Assembly: GCF_001570605.1 (NCBI RefSeq)
Contig: NZ_BBXG01000002.1
Location: 588,922 to 652,921 of the forward strand
Direction: 5' to 3'
Length of the DNA stretch: 64,000 nucleotides
Origin: Herbidospora cretacea
Lineage (GTDB): Bacteria; Actinomycetota; Actinomycetes; Streptosporangiales; Streptosporangiaceae
Below are positions 57,719 to 64,000 of the stretch, piece after piece; position 1 is the first letter of the stretch; every line of letters starts with the position of its first letter. The notes under the pieces are model-generated. The model had not been told where the DNA came from. It saw only the letters and a list, made by a program, of their open reading frames with translations, and made no database searches. Position numbers and translations under genes: made by a program.

Positions 57719-58243
57719 TCACCGGGCCCACCAACGCTGAGTCATTGCCGCAGCCAGGACGGCACCTGTTGTGTTCAGCAGGATGTCATCGACCGATGAC
57801 ACACGGTGGAGCTCCAGGCCGTATTGAAGTAACTCGACGGTAAGAGATCCGGCCGCCGCGACGGCCCCGACGATCTTCAAACGAGCCAACTTTTGAGACC
57901 TGAGGGGCAAAAGCGCGCCCAGTGCGGCGAACACCAGAAGGTTGCCTCCCACCTGCACGAACGCCGTCGAGGCGGGGTCGGTCACTACCTGTGCAAGATC
58001 GTGAAATGGGAGCAGACCGACCGCCCGGCCAGGAGTCGAGGGGTCACCCGGAGTGAGGATCATCCAGATCCACGGGGCCGTGCCGATCACCATGAAGACG
58101 TCCGCGTACGCCGTCCGCGCAGGTTCCGGGTGCTTGGAACGCTCCCGTGATCGAGTGAGCAGGTGGGCGACACCCCATCCAGCCGGAATGGTCAAGAGGG
58201 TGGCGAGGACGACATGTCCCCATAGGTCCCACGCCAGCAACAT
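57719..58243 (-). CDS. VanZ-like membrane protein
   Basis: A 174-residue protein with four to five membrane segments and the VanZ-type core (GNLLVFAALGALLPL; VELLQYGLELHRVSSVDDILLNTTGAVLAA). VanZ proteins give low-level teicoplanin resistance in enterococci; chromosomal homologues have unclear roles. ATG 58243 has AAAAAGGACA upstream and is preferred to 58267 or 58288. No glycopeptide-resistance genes are adjacent. Confidence 0.85.
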   Translation of the reverse strand: MLLAWDLWGHVVLATLLTIPAGWGVAHLLTRSRERSKHPEPARTAYADVFMVIGTAPWIWMILTPGDPSTPGRAVGLLPFHDLAQVVTDPASTAFVQVGGNLLVFAALGALLPLRSQKLARLKIVGAVAAAGSLTVELLQYGLELHRVSSVDDILLNTTGAVLAAAMTQRWWAR

Positions 58244-58355
58244 GACTGTGTCCTTTTTGGCATCCATCGGGCCGGTCGTTCCGGACACCCCATGGCACTT
58301 GCGGTCAGGGCTTAAAGCGACAAAAACCTTAGCCGTAAACAGTCACCAGAAGGTG

Positions 58356-58392
58356 GCCCAATGGGAAGCCAGCCATTGGTGACGCATTGGGC
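58356..58392. promoter_or_regulatory. Inverted repeat upstream of kynU
   Basis: GCCCAATG (58356-58363)/CATTGGGC (58385-58392), with a CCATTGG (58373-58379) in between, 37 bp before the kynU start. Three related half-sites suggest a regulator operator; no known factor matches. Confidence 0.4.
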
Positions 58393-58428
58393 TGCCGAGT
58401 CAGGATATTTCTGGAGATGATGTCTCGC

Positions 58429-59646
58429 ATGAGCATCACCCGCGCCGGCTGCGCCGCCCTCGACTCCGCCGACCCCCTTCGCGGTCTCAGAGCGGAGTTC
58501 GTCCTGCCGGAGAACACGGTCTACATGCTCGGCAACTCGCTCGGCGCGCTGCCGCGGCGCACGGCCGAGGCCGTCGCGCACACGGTGACCACCGAATGGG
58601 GCCGTGACCTGGGTCAGAGCTGGAACACCGCCGGGTGGTGGAACCTGCCCGAGGTGATCGGCGACCGGCTGGCCCAGTTGATCGGCGCGGGGCCGGGAAC
58701 GGTGGTCTGCGGCGAGTCCACGTCGGTCTCGATCTTCAAAGTGATGTCGGCCGCCGTCCGGCTGCGTCCGGGCCGCCGGACCGTCGTCGTGGAGTCCGAC
58801 GGATTTCCGACCGATCGGTATGCCGTGCAGGGGCTCGCGGCGGGCTTCGACCTGAACGTGCGGGATTTCGGTCCGGGTGATTCTCTCGCCGGGATCCTCG
58901 ACGATGACGTCGCCGTGGTGCTGCTGTCGCACGTCGACTACCGGACCGGGGCGCTGCGCGACATGGCCGCCGACACCGCGCTCGTGCAGGCCTCCGGGGC
59001 GCTGGCGGTCTGGGACCTGTGCCACAGCGCGGGGGCGCTGCCCGTCGAGGTGGGCTCGGTCGACTTCGCGGTCGGATGTACGTACAAATATCTGAACGGC
59101 GGACCCGGCGCGCCGGCCTATCTCTACTGCGCGCCCGAGCACCTGGCCGCGGCCGAGCCGGTGCTGCGCGGCTGGCACGGCCATGCCGCGCCGTTCGCCT
59201 TCGAGCCCGACTACCGGCCCGCCGAGGGAATCCGCCGGTTCGCCGTCGGCACCCCGCCGATCCTGTCGCTGACCGCGCTGGGCGCCTCGCTGGACCTGTG
59301 GCAGAAGGTCGACATCCGCTCGGTCCGGGCCAAGAGCGTCGCGCTGACCGAGCTGTTCATCGCGCTGACCGAGCACCTCGGGCTCGACCTGGCCACCCCG
59401 CGCGACCCGTCGGGACGCGGCAGCCAGATCAGCTTCCGCCACGAGCACGGCTATCCGATCATGCGGGCGCTGATCGACCACGGGGTGCAGGGCGACTTCC
59501 GCGCCCCCGACATCATGCGCTTCGGGTTCACCCCGCTCTACCTGCGCTATGTCGATGTGTACGACGCCGCCGACACCCTCGCCGAGATCATCGGCAAGGG
59601 CATCTGGCGGGACGAGCGGTATCAGCGTCAGGTGACGGTGACGTAG
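58429..59646 (+). CDS. kynU: Kynureninase
   Basis: PLP enzyme cleaving kynurenine to anthranilate and alanine (tryptophan degradation or precursor supply). The N-terminus ALDSADPLRGLRAEFVLPE and YMLGNSLGALPRR are typical. The PLP-binding Lys is in CTYKYLNGGPG (about K220), with WDLCHSAGA before it and GTPPILSLTAL later. The protein has 405 residues. Start uncertain (58417, 58420 or 58429). No tryptophan 2,3-dioxygenase or kynurenine formamidase is adjacent. A dyad lies upstream. Confidence 0.93.
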   Translation: MSITRAGCAALDSADPLRGLRAEFVLPENTVYMLGNSLGALPRRTAEAVAHTVTTEWGRDLGQSWNTAGWWNLPEVIGDRLAQLIGAGPGTVVCGESTSVSIFKVMSAAVRLRPGRRTVVVESDGFPTDRYAVQGLAAGFDLNVRDFGPGDSLAGILDDDVAVVLLSHVDYRTGALRDMAADTALVQASGALAVWDLCHSAGALPVEVGSVDFAVGCTYKYLNGGPGAPAYLYCAPEHLAAAEPVLRGWHGHAAPFAFEPDYRPAEGIRRFAVGTPPILSLTALGASLDLWQKVDIRSVRAKSVALTELFIALTEHLGLDLATPRDPSGRGSQISFRHEHGYPIMRALIDHGVQGDFRAPDIMRFGFTPLYLRYVDVYDAADTLAEIIGKGIWRDERYQRQVTVT

Positions 59647-59666
59647 TCTCCGCTACCTGGTCTTCG

Positions 59667-60068
59667 CTACTTGGTCTTCGCCTTGTCGGCGACGATCTCG
59701 GCGGCCAGGGCGACGCACTCGGCGCAGATCCGGCCGCCCTCGCCGTAGACCATGTGCAGGTGCGGGTTCGGCGGCTTGCGGCAGAACGAGCAGGCCGCCG
59801 CGCGCCGGACCTTGCGGGCGGAGAACGGGTGGGTGAAGTTGCGGGTGAAACGCTTGCGGGCGGCCTGCTTCGACACGCCGAGGCGGTCACCGATGGCCGT
59901 CCAGGAGGTGCCCGCGGCGCGGGCGTCGCGGACCGCCAGATCGATCAGGGCGTCGGCGTCGCGGGTCAGCTCCTGGCTCAGCTCGTTGGCCGCGGCCAGG
60001 GTTTCCAGCGGGTCAGAGGGGTTGGCCGCGCGTTTGCGTGCGCGGGCGAGTAACTCTGATGGCTCCAT
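59667..60068 (-). CDS. Helix-turn-helix protein with a ClpX-type C4 zinc finger
   Basis: A 133-residue protein. Residues 53-75 are a helix-turn-helix (TSWTAIGDRLGVSKQAARKRF). The C-terminus has a four-cysteine zinc finger, CSFC (93-96) and CAEC (115-118), of the kind at the N-terminus of ClpX. The protein could bind DNA and contact the ClpXP system or another ClpX partner, but that is inference. ATG 60068 is leaderless, with a dyad over its -10. Proteins of this type occur in actinobacteria without known function. Confidence 0.85.
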   Translation of the reverse strand: MEPSELLARARKRAANPSDPLETLAAANELSQELTRDADALIDLAVRDARAAGTSWTAIGDRLGVSKQAARKRFTRNFTHPFSARKVRRAAACSFCRKPPNPHLHMVYGEGGRICAECVALAAEIVADKAKTK

Positions 60069-60070
60069 GT

Positions 60071-60104
60071 TGACAACTTTAGGTTGTCATATCTGTCAGA
60101 GCAA
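60071..60104 (-). promoter_or_regulatory. Leaderless promoter with overlapping operator
   Basis: Minus strand: -35 TTGCTC (60104-60099), 17-bp spacer, -10 TAAAGT (60081-60076), 7 bp to ATG 60068. The dyad TGACAAC-N5-GTTGTCA (60071-60089) covers the -10, in the gap between the two minus-strand genes. Confidence 0.7.
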
Positions 60105-60458
60105 CTTGCTGAGGCGTTTCGGCGCGACGAGCCGGTAACTCTCCTCGACCCAGTCCTGGAGCACGTCGAACGCGGGCAGGTCGGCCTCGAAGGGCACGGT
60201 CACCCAGCCCGACCGGCCCAGGCCGTAGCGGCTGGGGGCGGCGCCCGGCACGCTCAGCGCGTGGCCGTGGGCGGTGTTCAGCTTGACGCCGAACGTGGGG
60301 CGGTACTTCTCGGTCGGCTCGGTGACGCCCAGGAAGACGAAGATCTTCTTGTTCACCTTGACGACGGCGTCGCCCTCCCACGGGAAGTCCTCGAACGCCT
60401 CGGGGAGGCTGAGGGCGTACTCCCGCAGGGCCTCTCTGGTTTCTCGCCAGCTACTCAT
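60096..60458 (-). CDS. MmcQ/YjbR-family protein
   Basis: A 120-residue CyaY-like-fold protein: REYALSLPEAFEDFPWEG, KIFVFLGV, then the VPFEADLPAFDVLQDWVEESYRLV end of the family. MmcQ/YjbR proteins are widespread with no clear role, though a DNA-binding or stress role is proposed. ATG 60458 has no strong ribosome site. It precedes the HTH/zinc-finger gene, which has its own promoter. Confidence 0.85.
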   Translation of the reverse strand: MSSWRETREALREYALSLPEAFEDFPWEGDAVVKVNKKIFVFLGVTEPTEKYRPTFGVKLNTAHGHALSVPGAAPSRYGLGRSGWVTVPFEADLPAFDVLQDWVEESYRLVAPKRLSKLL

Positions 60459-60528
60459 GTGCTACTCACCGGTAACTTGGGATGCGGGGCTCAGGCCCGG
60501 GTGCTGGATGGGCCTCCAGCATTGCCGC

Positions 60529-60810
60529 ATGACCAAGCCTGTGCCAAACAAGACCACGTCCGCCTACTTCGTGCAGTCCGTCATCTCCTTCGGCCTGTCA
60601 CTCGGCGCCCTCACGCTCGGGGTCGCCTACCTGCCCGTGAACCCCTGGATCCGCTCGTTCTTCGCCGTCGGCGTCTTCTACCTGGTCACCGCGTCGTTCA
60701 CGCTGGCCAAGGTGATCCGCGACCGGCAGGAGGAGTCGGCCGTGGTGGCCCGGGTCGACCAGGCGAGACTCGACCGGCTCCTCGCCGAGCACGATCCGTA
60801 TCAGAACTAG
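60529..60810 (+). CDS. YiaA/YiaB-type two-helix membrane protein
   Basis: A 93-residue protein with two membrane segments (about 12-34 and 43-61). The YiaA/B two-helix domain shows SAYFVQSVISFGLSLGAL, then NPWIRSFFAVGVFYLVTASF. The C-terminus is charged. ATG 60529 starts the gene. Its last 4 bp overlap the convergent L,D-transpeptidase stop. Function unknown. Confidence 0.8.
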   Translation: MTKPVPNKTTSAYFVQSVISFGLSLGALTLGVAYLPVNPWIRSFFAVGVFYLVTASFTLAKVIRDRQEESAVVARVDQARLDRLLAEHDPYQN

Positions 60811-62177
60811 ACATACTTGCTTTGGGCGCCGAGGACGTGAACCGGCTCGCCGGTTCTGACCATGGCGTACACGATCTTCGAGGTGTGGATCGGGATCCGG
60901 ATGCATCCGTGTGAGGCCGGATATTTCGGTACCTCCGAGGATCCGTGCATGGCGATGCCGCCGTTGAAGTAGATCGAGTTGAACATCGTGCCCAGCGGGC
61001 TGGTCGTCCAGCCCGGGGCACGGGTCCCGGCCGCGTAGGTGCCCACGGGGGTGCGCGCGAAGCCGCAGTGGCCGTTGTCGCAGTAAGACCGGTTCGCGCC
61101 CGTCGAGATGTGGGTGGTCAGGTCGGGCTTTCCGTCGCGCCAGATGGTGAGCAGCTGGCGCCGGACGTCGATCTCCACCCGGTTGGTGAGCCTGGGGCGG
61201 ACCAGCGGCCTCACCCGGCGCGGGTGGCGGAGCGCGCGCATCGTGTCCTGGTCGATGCGGTTGGTCATACGCAGGCCGTTGACCTTCTGGAACGCCCAGA
61301 CGGCGTAGCGCGTCGTCTCGCCGTAGCGGCCGTCGTCGACGCCGGAGTCGAAGCCGAGCACCCGCAGACGCTGCTTCATCGCGCGGATCTGGGGGCTCTT
61401 CTCGCCGAACTTCATGACCTCGGGCCGGCGGTGCTCGTGCCGGTGGTGACCGGCCTGCTGGGCGTGGTGAACGTTGCCGTGGTGGCCGCCGTCGTGCCGG
61501 GCGTGCATGTTCGGATGATCGTGGTGGCCGCCGCCGTGGTGCCGGGCATGCGTGTTCCCGAGCTCGTGGTGCCGGGCGTGGTCGTTCCCGTGATCGTGGT
61601 GACCGTCGTGGCGCCTGTCGTGCATGTTCGGGTGCTCGTGATGACCCTCGTGATGCCGGGCGTGGTTGTTCGCACGGTCGTGATGACCCTCGTGGTGCCG
61701 GGCGTGCGTGTTGGGGTGCTCGTGGTGCCGGGCGTGGGCGTTCCAGCGCTCGTGGCGACCCTCGTGGTGCCTGGCGTGCTCGTTCGCCTGCTCCTCGTGA
61801 CCCCGGGTGTGCATGTTCGGGTGTTCGCGTCGCGGGTCGTGGCGGCGGGTGGCGGTGCGGGTTTCGGCGTACCGGAAGTGGACCGCTCGGCGGGTGCCGC
61901 GGTCGGCGGTGTGCGGGCGGCTCACGGTGGGGCGCGCGAACTGGCCGGTGTCCGTCCGGCGGTATCCGGTGGTTTGGGCGCGCGTCACAGCAGGGCGCCG
62001 GTCCCGTGTGGTGTGGACGGTCGGGCGCCCGTGCTGCCTGTTCTCCTGAATGTGCTTGTGATGCCGATCCTTCACGGCGCGGTGGCCGTGCTCTCTATCC
62101 GCCGAATCGGCGAAGGCCGCCGACCCGGTGATCAACGCCAGCCCGAATCCGAGGCTGACGACCATATATGTCCGCAT
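60807..62177 (-). CDS. Histidine-rich L,D-transpeptidase (YkuD)
   Basis: A 456-residue secreted enzyme that should make 3-3 cross-links in peptidoglycan. Signal peptide 1-23. Residues 113-249 are a histidine-rich repeat region (47 His in 137 residues, with HARHHEGHH-like units). A peptidoglycan-binding domain is at about 258-315 (FGEKSPQIRAMKQRLRVLGF). The YkuD domain is from about 333, with H411 in AMHGSSEVP and the catalytic C425 in SHGCIRIP. The His region may bind zinc, copper or nickel. Start ATG 62177 or 62165; weak ribosome site. Confidence 0.92.
   Translation of the reverse strand: MRTYMVVSLGFGLALITGSAAFADSADREHGHRAVKDRHHKHIQENRQHGRPTVHTTRDRRPAVTRAQTTGYRRTDTGQFARPTVSRPHTADRGTRRAVHFRYAETRTATRRHDPRREHPNMHTRGHEEQANEHARHHEGRHERWNAHARHHEHPNTHARHHEGHHDRANNHARHHEGHHEHPNMHDRRHDGHHDHGNDHARHHELGNTHARHHGGGHHDHPNMHARHDGGHHGNVHHAQQAGHHRHEHRRPEVMKFGEKSPQIRAMKQRLRVLGFDSGVDDGRYGETTRYAVWAFQKVNGLRMTNRIDQDTMRALRHPRRVRPLVRPRLTNRVEIDVRRQLLTIWRDGKPDLTTHISTGANRSYCDNGHCGFARTPVGTYAAGTRAPGWTTSPLGTMFNSIYFNGGIAMHGSSEVPKYPASHGCIRIPIHTSKIVYAMVRTGEPVHVLGAQSKYV
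61431..61841 (-). repeat. In-gene repeats encoding the His-rich region
   Basis: About 410 bp of imperfect repeats with the sense CACGCCCGGCACCACGAG unit, in frame within the L,D-transpeptidase gene. Translated and length-variable in principle. Confidence 0.8.
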
Positions 62178-62246
62178 GGGGGCGAAATTCCCACGATGAT
62201 CACCGGACAGACCGGACTTAGGCGATCTTGGCGGAAAGATGATCCT

Positions 62247-63266
62247 TTAGTAGGCGAGTGCCTTTGTCTTCGCCCCCGGAGCCAGCATCGTCTCCTGGAA
62301 CTTCGGGAACGCGACCGTACGGGCGTCGCCGTCGCTGGTGTAGCGCTCGCCCGGGTTGGCCTTCAGCCAGTCGAGCCACCCCGTCGAGCAGAACTTCGCG
62401 CAGTCGCCCTTCTTGTCCATCGAGCGGATCCGTGGGATGCCCAGCGGGTCGAACGCGCTGCTGAACGGCGACTGGGCCGGCATGTATCCCGCCAGGAACA
62501 CGCCGGAGTAGTTGTACTTCACTCCCTTCTCGGAGCCCTTGAGCGCCCACTCCTTGGTCGTCGGCTGGTTGCCGTAGGGGAGCGCGAAGGTGACCACCTC
62601 ACCGCCGTTGAGGTCGGTGATCAGCTTGTGGCCCGCCGTGACCTCGTCGACCACGATCTTCTTCGACTTGCCCATCAGGTTGGTGTGGTCTTTGGTGTGG
62701 TTGCCGAGTTCGTAGCCGTGCTGCTTGAGCCAGGCGACGATCTGCGCCTGCTCGGACGGGCTGCTCTTGCCGAACATGTCCCGCGTCACATAGAAGGTCG
62801 CCACCGGGCGGAAGCCCGGGTTGCGCGCGGCCACCTCCTGCAGGATCGCCACCGCCGTGTCCTTCGCCGGGGTGCCGGTCCCGTCGAGGGTGACCTGCGA
62901 CGGTGACGAGTCGTCGAAGGTCAGCACGACCGGGTGCTTCCCGGCCGGAATGTCGATCTTCCCGGTCACGTATTCGGCCGCCGTGACCGGCACGTAGCCT
63001 TCCTTGGCCAGTCGTTCCAGCTCGGTGCGGAACTGCTTGGGCGTACGGTCGTCCTGGGTCGCCGGGTTCTCGATGATGCGGTGATACATCAGAACCGGGA
63101 TCTGACCCAGTTCGTTGGCCTTGACCGCCTTGGCGTTGGCCGCGCTCACGGGCTTGATCGCCGCCGGTTTGACGTCCACCGCCGAGGCGGGCTTCTGGTC
63201 CTGGTTGGCGCCACATGCCACACACCCGGCCAGCACGATCAATCCGACAGTCGCCGCGGCTCTCAT
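62247..63266 (-). CDS. Lipoprotein polysaccharide deacetylase (NodB/CE4-like)
   Basis: A 339-residue secreted lipoprotein with lipobox LAGC (Cys about 15). The NodB-like domain shows MYHRI, the Asp pair in TFDDSS, the His pair in NHTKDH, and ALPYGNQ. It probably deacetylates a surface polysaccharide. ATG 63266 follows GGAGGGG (7-bp spacer). It is transcribed in the same direction as the L,D-transpeptidase, 69 bp before it; the two may act together on the cell wall. Confidence 0.9.
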   Translation of the reverse strand: MRAAATVGLIVLAGCVACGANQDQKPASAVDVKPAAIKPVSAANAKAVKANELGQIPVLMYHRIIENPATQDDRTPKQFRTELERLAKEGYVPVTAAEYVTGKIDIPAGKHPVVLTFDDSSPSQVTLDGTGTPAKDTAVAILQEVAARNPGFRPVATFYVTRDMFGKSSPSEQAQIVAWLKQHGYELGNHTKDHTNLMGKSKKIVVDEVTAGHKLITDLNGGEVVTFALPYGNQPTTKEWALKGSEKGVKYNYSGVFLAGYMPAQSPFSSAFDPLGIPRIRSMDKKGDCAKFCSTGWLDWLKANPGERYTSDGDARTVAFPKFQETMLAPGAKTKALAY

Positions 63267-63379
63267 CTGGTAGCCCCTCCGGTTCGTCACGTCATTGACA
63301 CGGAGAGTGATCCCCTTTGGTGAGGACTAAGAGGGCTAAGAACTTTTAAAGTTCGCGTACAGGGCGAAATGTGGCATTC

Positions 63380-63425
63380 GGGATGCCGGTGGCGAGGGGG
63401 GCGAAGCGTCGCCGACCGGCATCCC
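63380..63425 (-). terminator. Terminator after fdhD
   Basis: 11-bp stem GGGATGCCGGT/ACCGGCATCCC extended by GGCGA/TCGCC around one bulged base, 54 bp beyond the fdhD stop. Confidence 0.8.
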
Positions 63426-63478
63426 GTCCGCCATCGTGAGGACGCCACCGGCCATGCCCCTGACCTGTGGCGGCGATC

Positions 63479-64000
63479 TCATGATGACGTCGTGATCCGC
63501 TCCTCTCCGGAGTAGACGTTCATGGACCGGCCACGGACGAACCCGAGCAGGGTCAACCCGGATTCGGCGGCGAGCTCCACCGCCAAGCTTGACGGCGCGG
63601 ACACCGCCGCCAGCACCGGAACGCCCGCCATGACGGCCTTCTGGACGAGTTCGAACGAGGCCCTGCCCGACACCATGAGCGCCGTTTGCCGAAGGGGCAG
63701 CCGGCCGTCTCTCAGCGCCCACCCGACGAGCTTGTCGACCGCGTTGTGCCGCCCGACGTCCTCCCGGACGCACAGGGCCCGACCGGCCGGGGTGAACAGC
63801 CCGGCGGCGTGCAGGCCGCCGGTGCGGTCGAACACCTTCTGGGCGGTGCGCAGCCGCTCGGGCAGCTCGGCGACGACCTCCTCGGAGAAGGTGACGTCGT
63901 CGGGGGCGACGTCCCAGCGCGCGACGGTCCGGACGGCGTCGAGCGAGGCCTTGCCGCACACCCCGCACGACGAGGTCGTGTAGAAGTTGCGCTCCAGCGA
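63479..64000 (-). CDS. fdhD: Formate dehydrogenase accessory sulfurtransferase FdhD (5' part outside window)
   Basis: Transfers sulfur from IscS-type desulfurase to the molybdenum/tungsten cofactor of formate dehydrogenase. The window holds the C-terminal 173 residues. They contain the redox CxxC in [19 protein letters not shown], the [14 protein letters not shown] motif and [36 protein letters not shown]. The start lies beyond base 64000. No formate dehydrogenase gene is visible here. Confidence 0.95.
   Translation of the reverse strand, partial: SLERNFYTTSSCGVCGKASLDAVRTVARWDVAPDDVTFSEEVVAELPERLRTAQKVFDRTGGLHAAGLFTPAGRALCVREDVGRHNAVDKLVGWALRDGRLPLRQTALMVSGRASFELVQKAVMAGVPVLAAVSAPSSLAVELAAESGLTLLGFVRGRSMNVYSGEERITTSS

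Noticed and set aside
57719-58243. Glycopeptide-resistance locus suggested by the VanZ-like gene
   Set aside because: No vanHAX, vanRS or vanY genes are adjacent; chromosomal VanZ homologues are common.

Overview
The window is chromosomal DNA of a high-GC Gram-positive actinobacterium. The lsr2, clpC, radA-disA, panC-panD, DUF2520, DUF3180, DUF2342-type metalloprotease and orphan nuoD genes, GTG/TTG starts, leaderless-looking promoters and very high third-position GC all point there. From memory, the gene order (ppa-dacB-metalloprotease-tilS-hpt-ftsH-folEPBK and panCD-nadBC-coaX-lysS-lsr2-clpC-radA-disA-mutY) matches Streptomyces and Streptosporangiales. A streptosporangial genus is my best guess, but no database search was possible.

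Layout. 1-10.6 kb: the tail of an NlpC/P60 hydrolase, then ppa, dacB, a metalloprotease, tilS, hpt and ftsH, followed by the folate operon folE-folP-(NTF2-like)-folB-folK-DUF3180. 10.6-15.6 kb: an orphan NuoD, a P450, a KhtU/KhtT-type K+/H+ antiporter pair and a MidA-family methyltransferase. 15.7-22.7 kb: pantothenate, NAD and CoA synthesis (DUF2520, panC, panD, a NadB-NadC fusion, coaX) and lysS. 22.9-31 kb: a small HTH protein, an NlpC/P60 hydrolase behind a c-di-AMP riboswitch, a short ArgA-type acetyltransferase, two RDD membrane proteins with low-complexity tails, a 47-residue membrane peptide, lsr2 and clpC. 31-38.3 kb: an EboE-like protein, an ArsR/START operon, mutY, a membrane-protein/XRE pair, disA and radA. 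38.3-49.8 kb: methyltransferases, a TIM-barrel isomerase, a TetR regulator, an EtfD-like Fe-S oxidoreductase, glycosyltransferases, a gamma-carbonic anhydrase and a secreted hydrolase. 49.9-57.5 kb: a large LuxR regulator, an SDR, two orphan genes beside a decayed serine recombinase, a DivIVA-like protein and a GntR regulator. 57.7-64 kb: VanZ-like, kynureninase, an HTH/ClpX-type zinc-finger regulator, MmcQ/YjbR, a YiaA/B protein, a histidine-rich L,D-transpeptidase, a lipoprotein polysaccharide deacetylase and the start of fdhD.

How it fits together. One theme is cyclic di-AMP. The synthase (disA), a predicted effector (khtT-khtU K+ export) and a predicted riboswitch target (the NlpC/P60 cell-wall hydrolase) lie within about 24 kb. 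Several small regulator operons have readable operators: two copies of a GCAACC-N3-GGTTGC box at the ArsR/START operon, a 15-bp-arm dyad over the promoter of the membrane-protein/XRE pair, a TGACAAC-N5-GTTGTCA dyad over the leaderless promoter of the HTH/zinc-finger gene, and a ClgR-type box before clpC. Unusual proteins include the NadB-NadC fusion, a YGQQ-rich prion-like tail on an RDD protein, and an L,D-transpeptidase with 47 histidines in 137 residues. Mobile DNA is nearly absent; the only trace is the frameshifted serine-recombinase remnant at about 54.6-54.9 kb.
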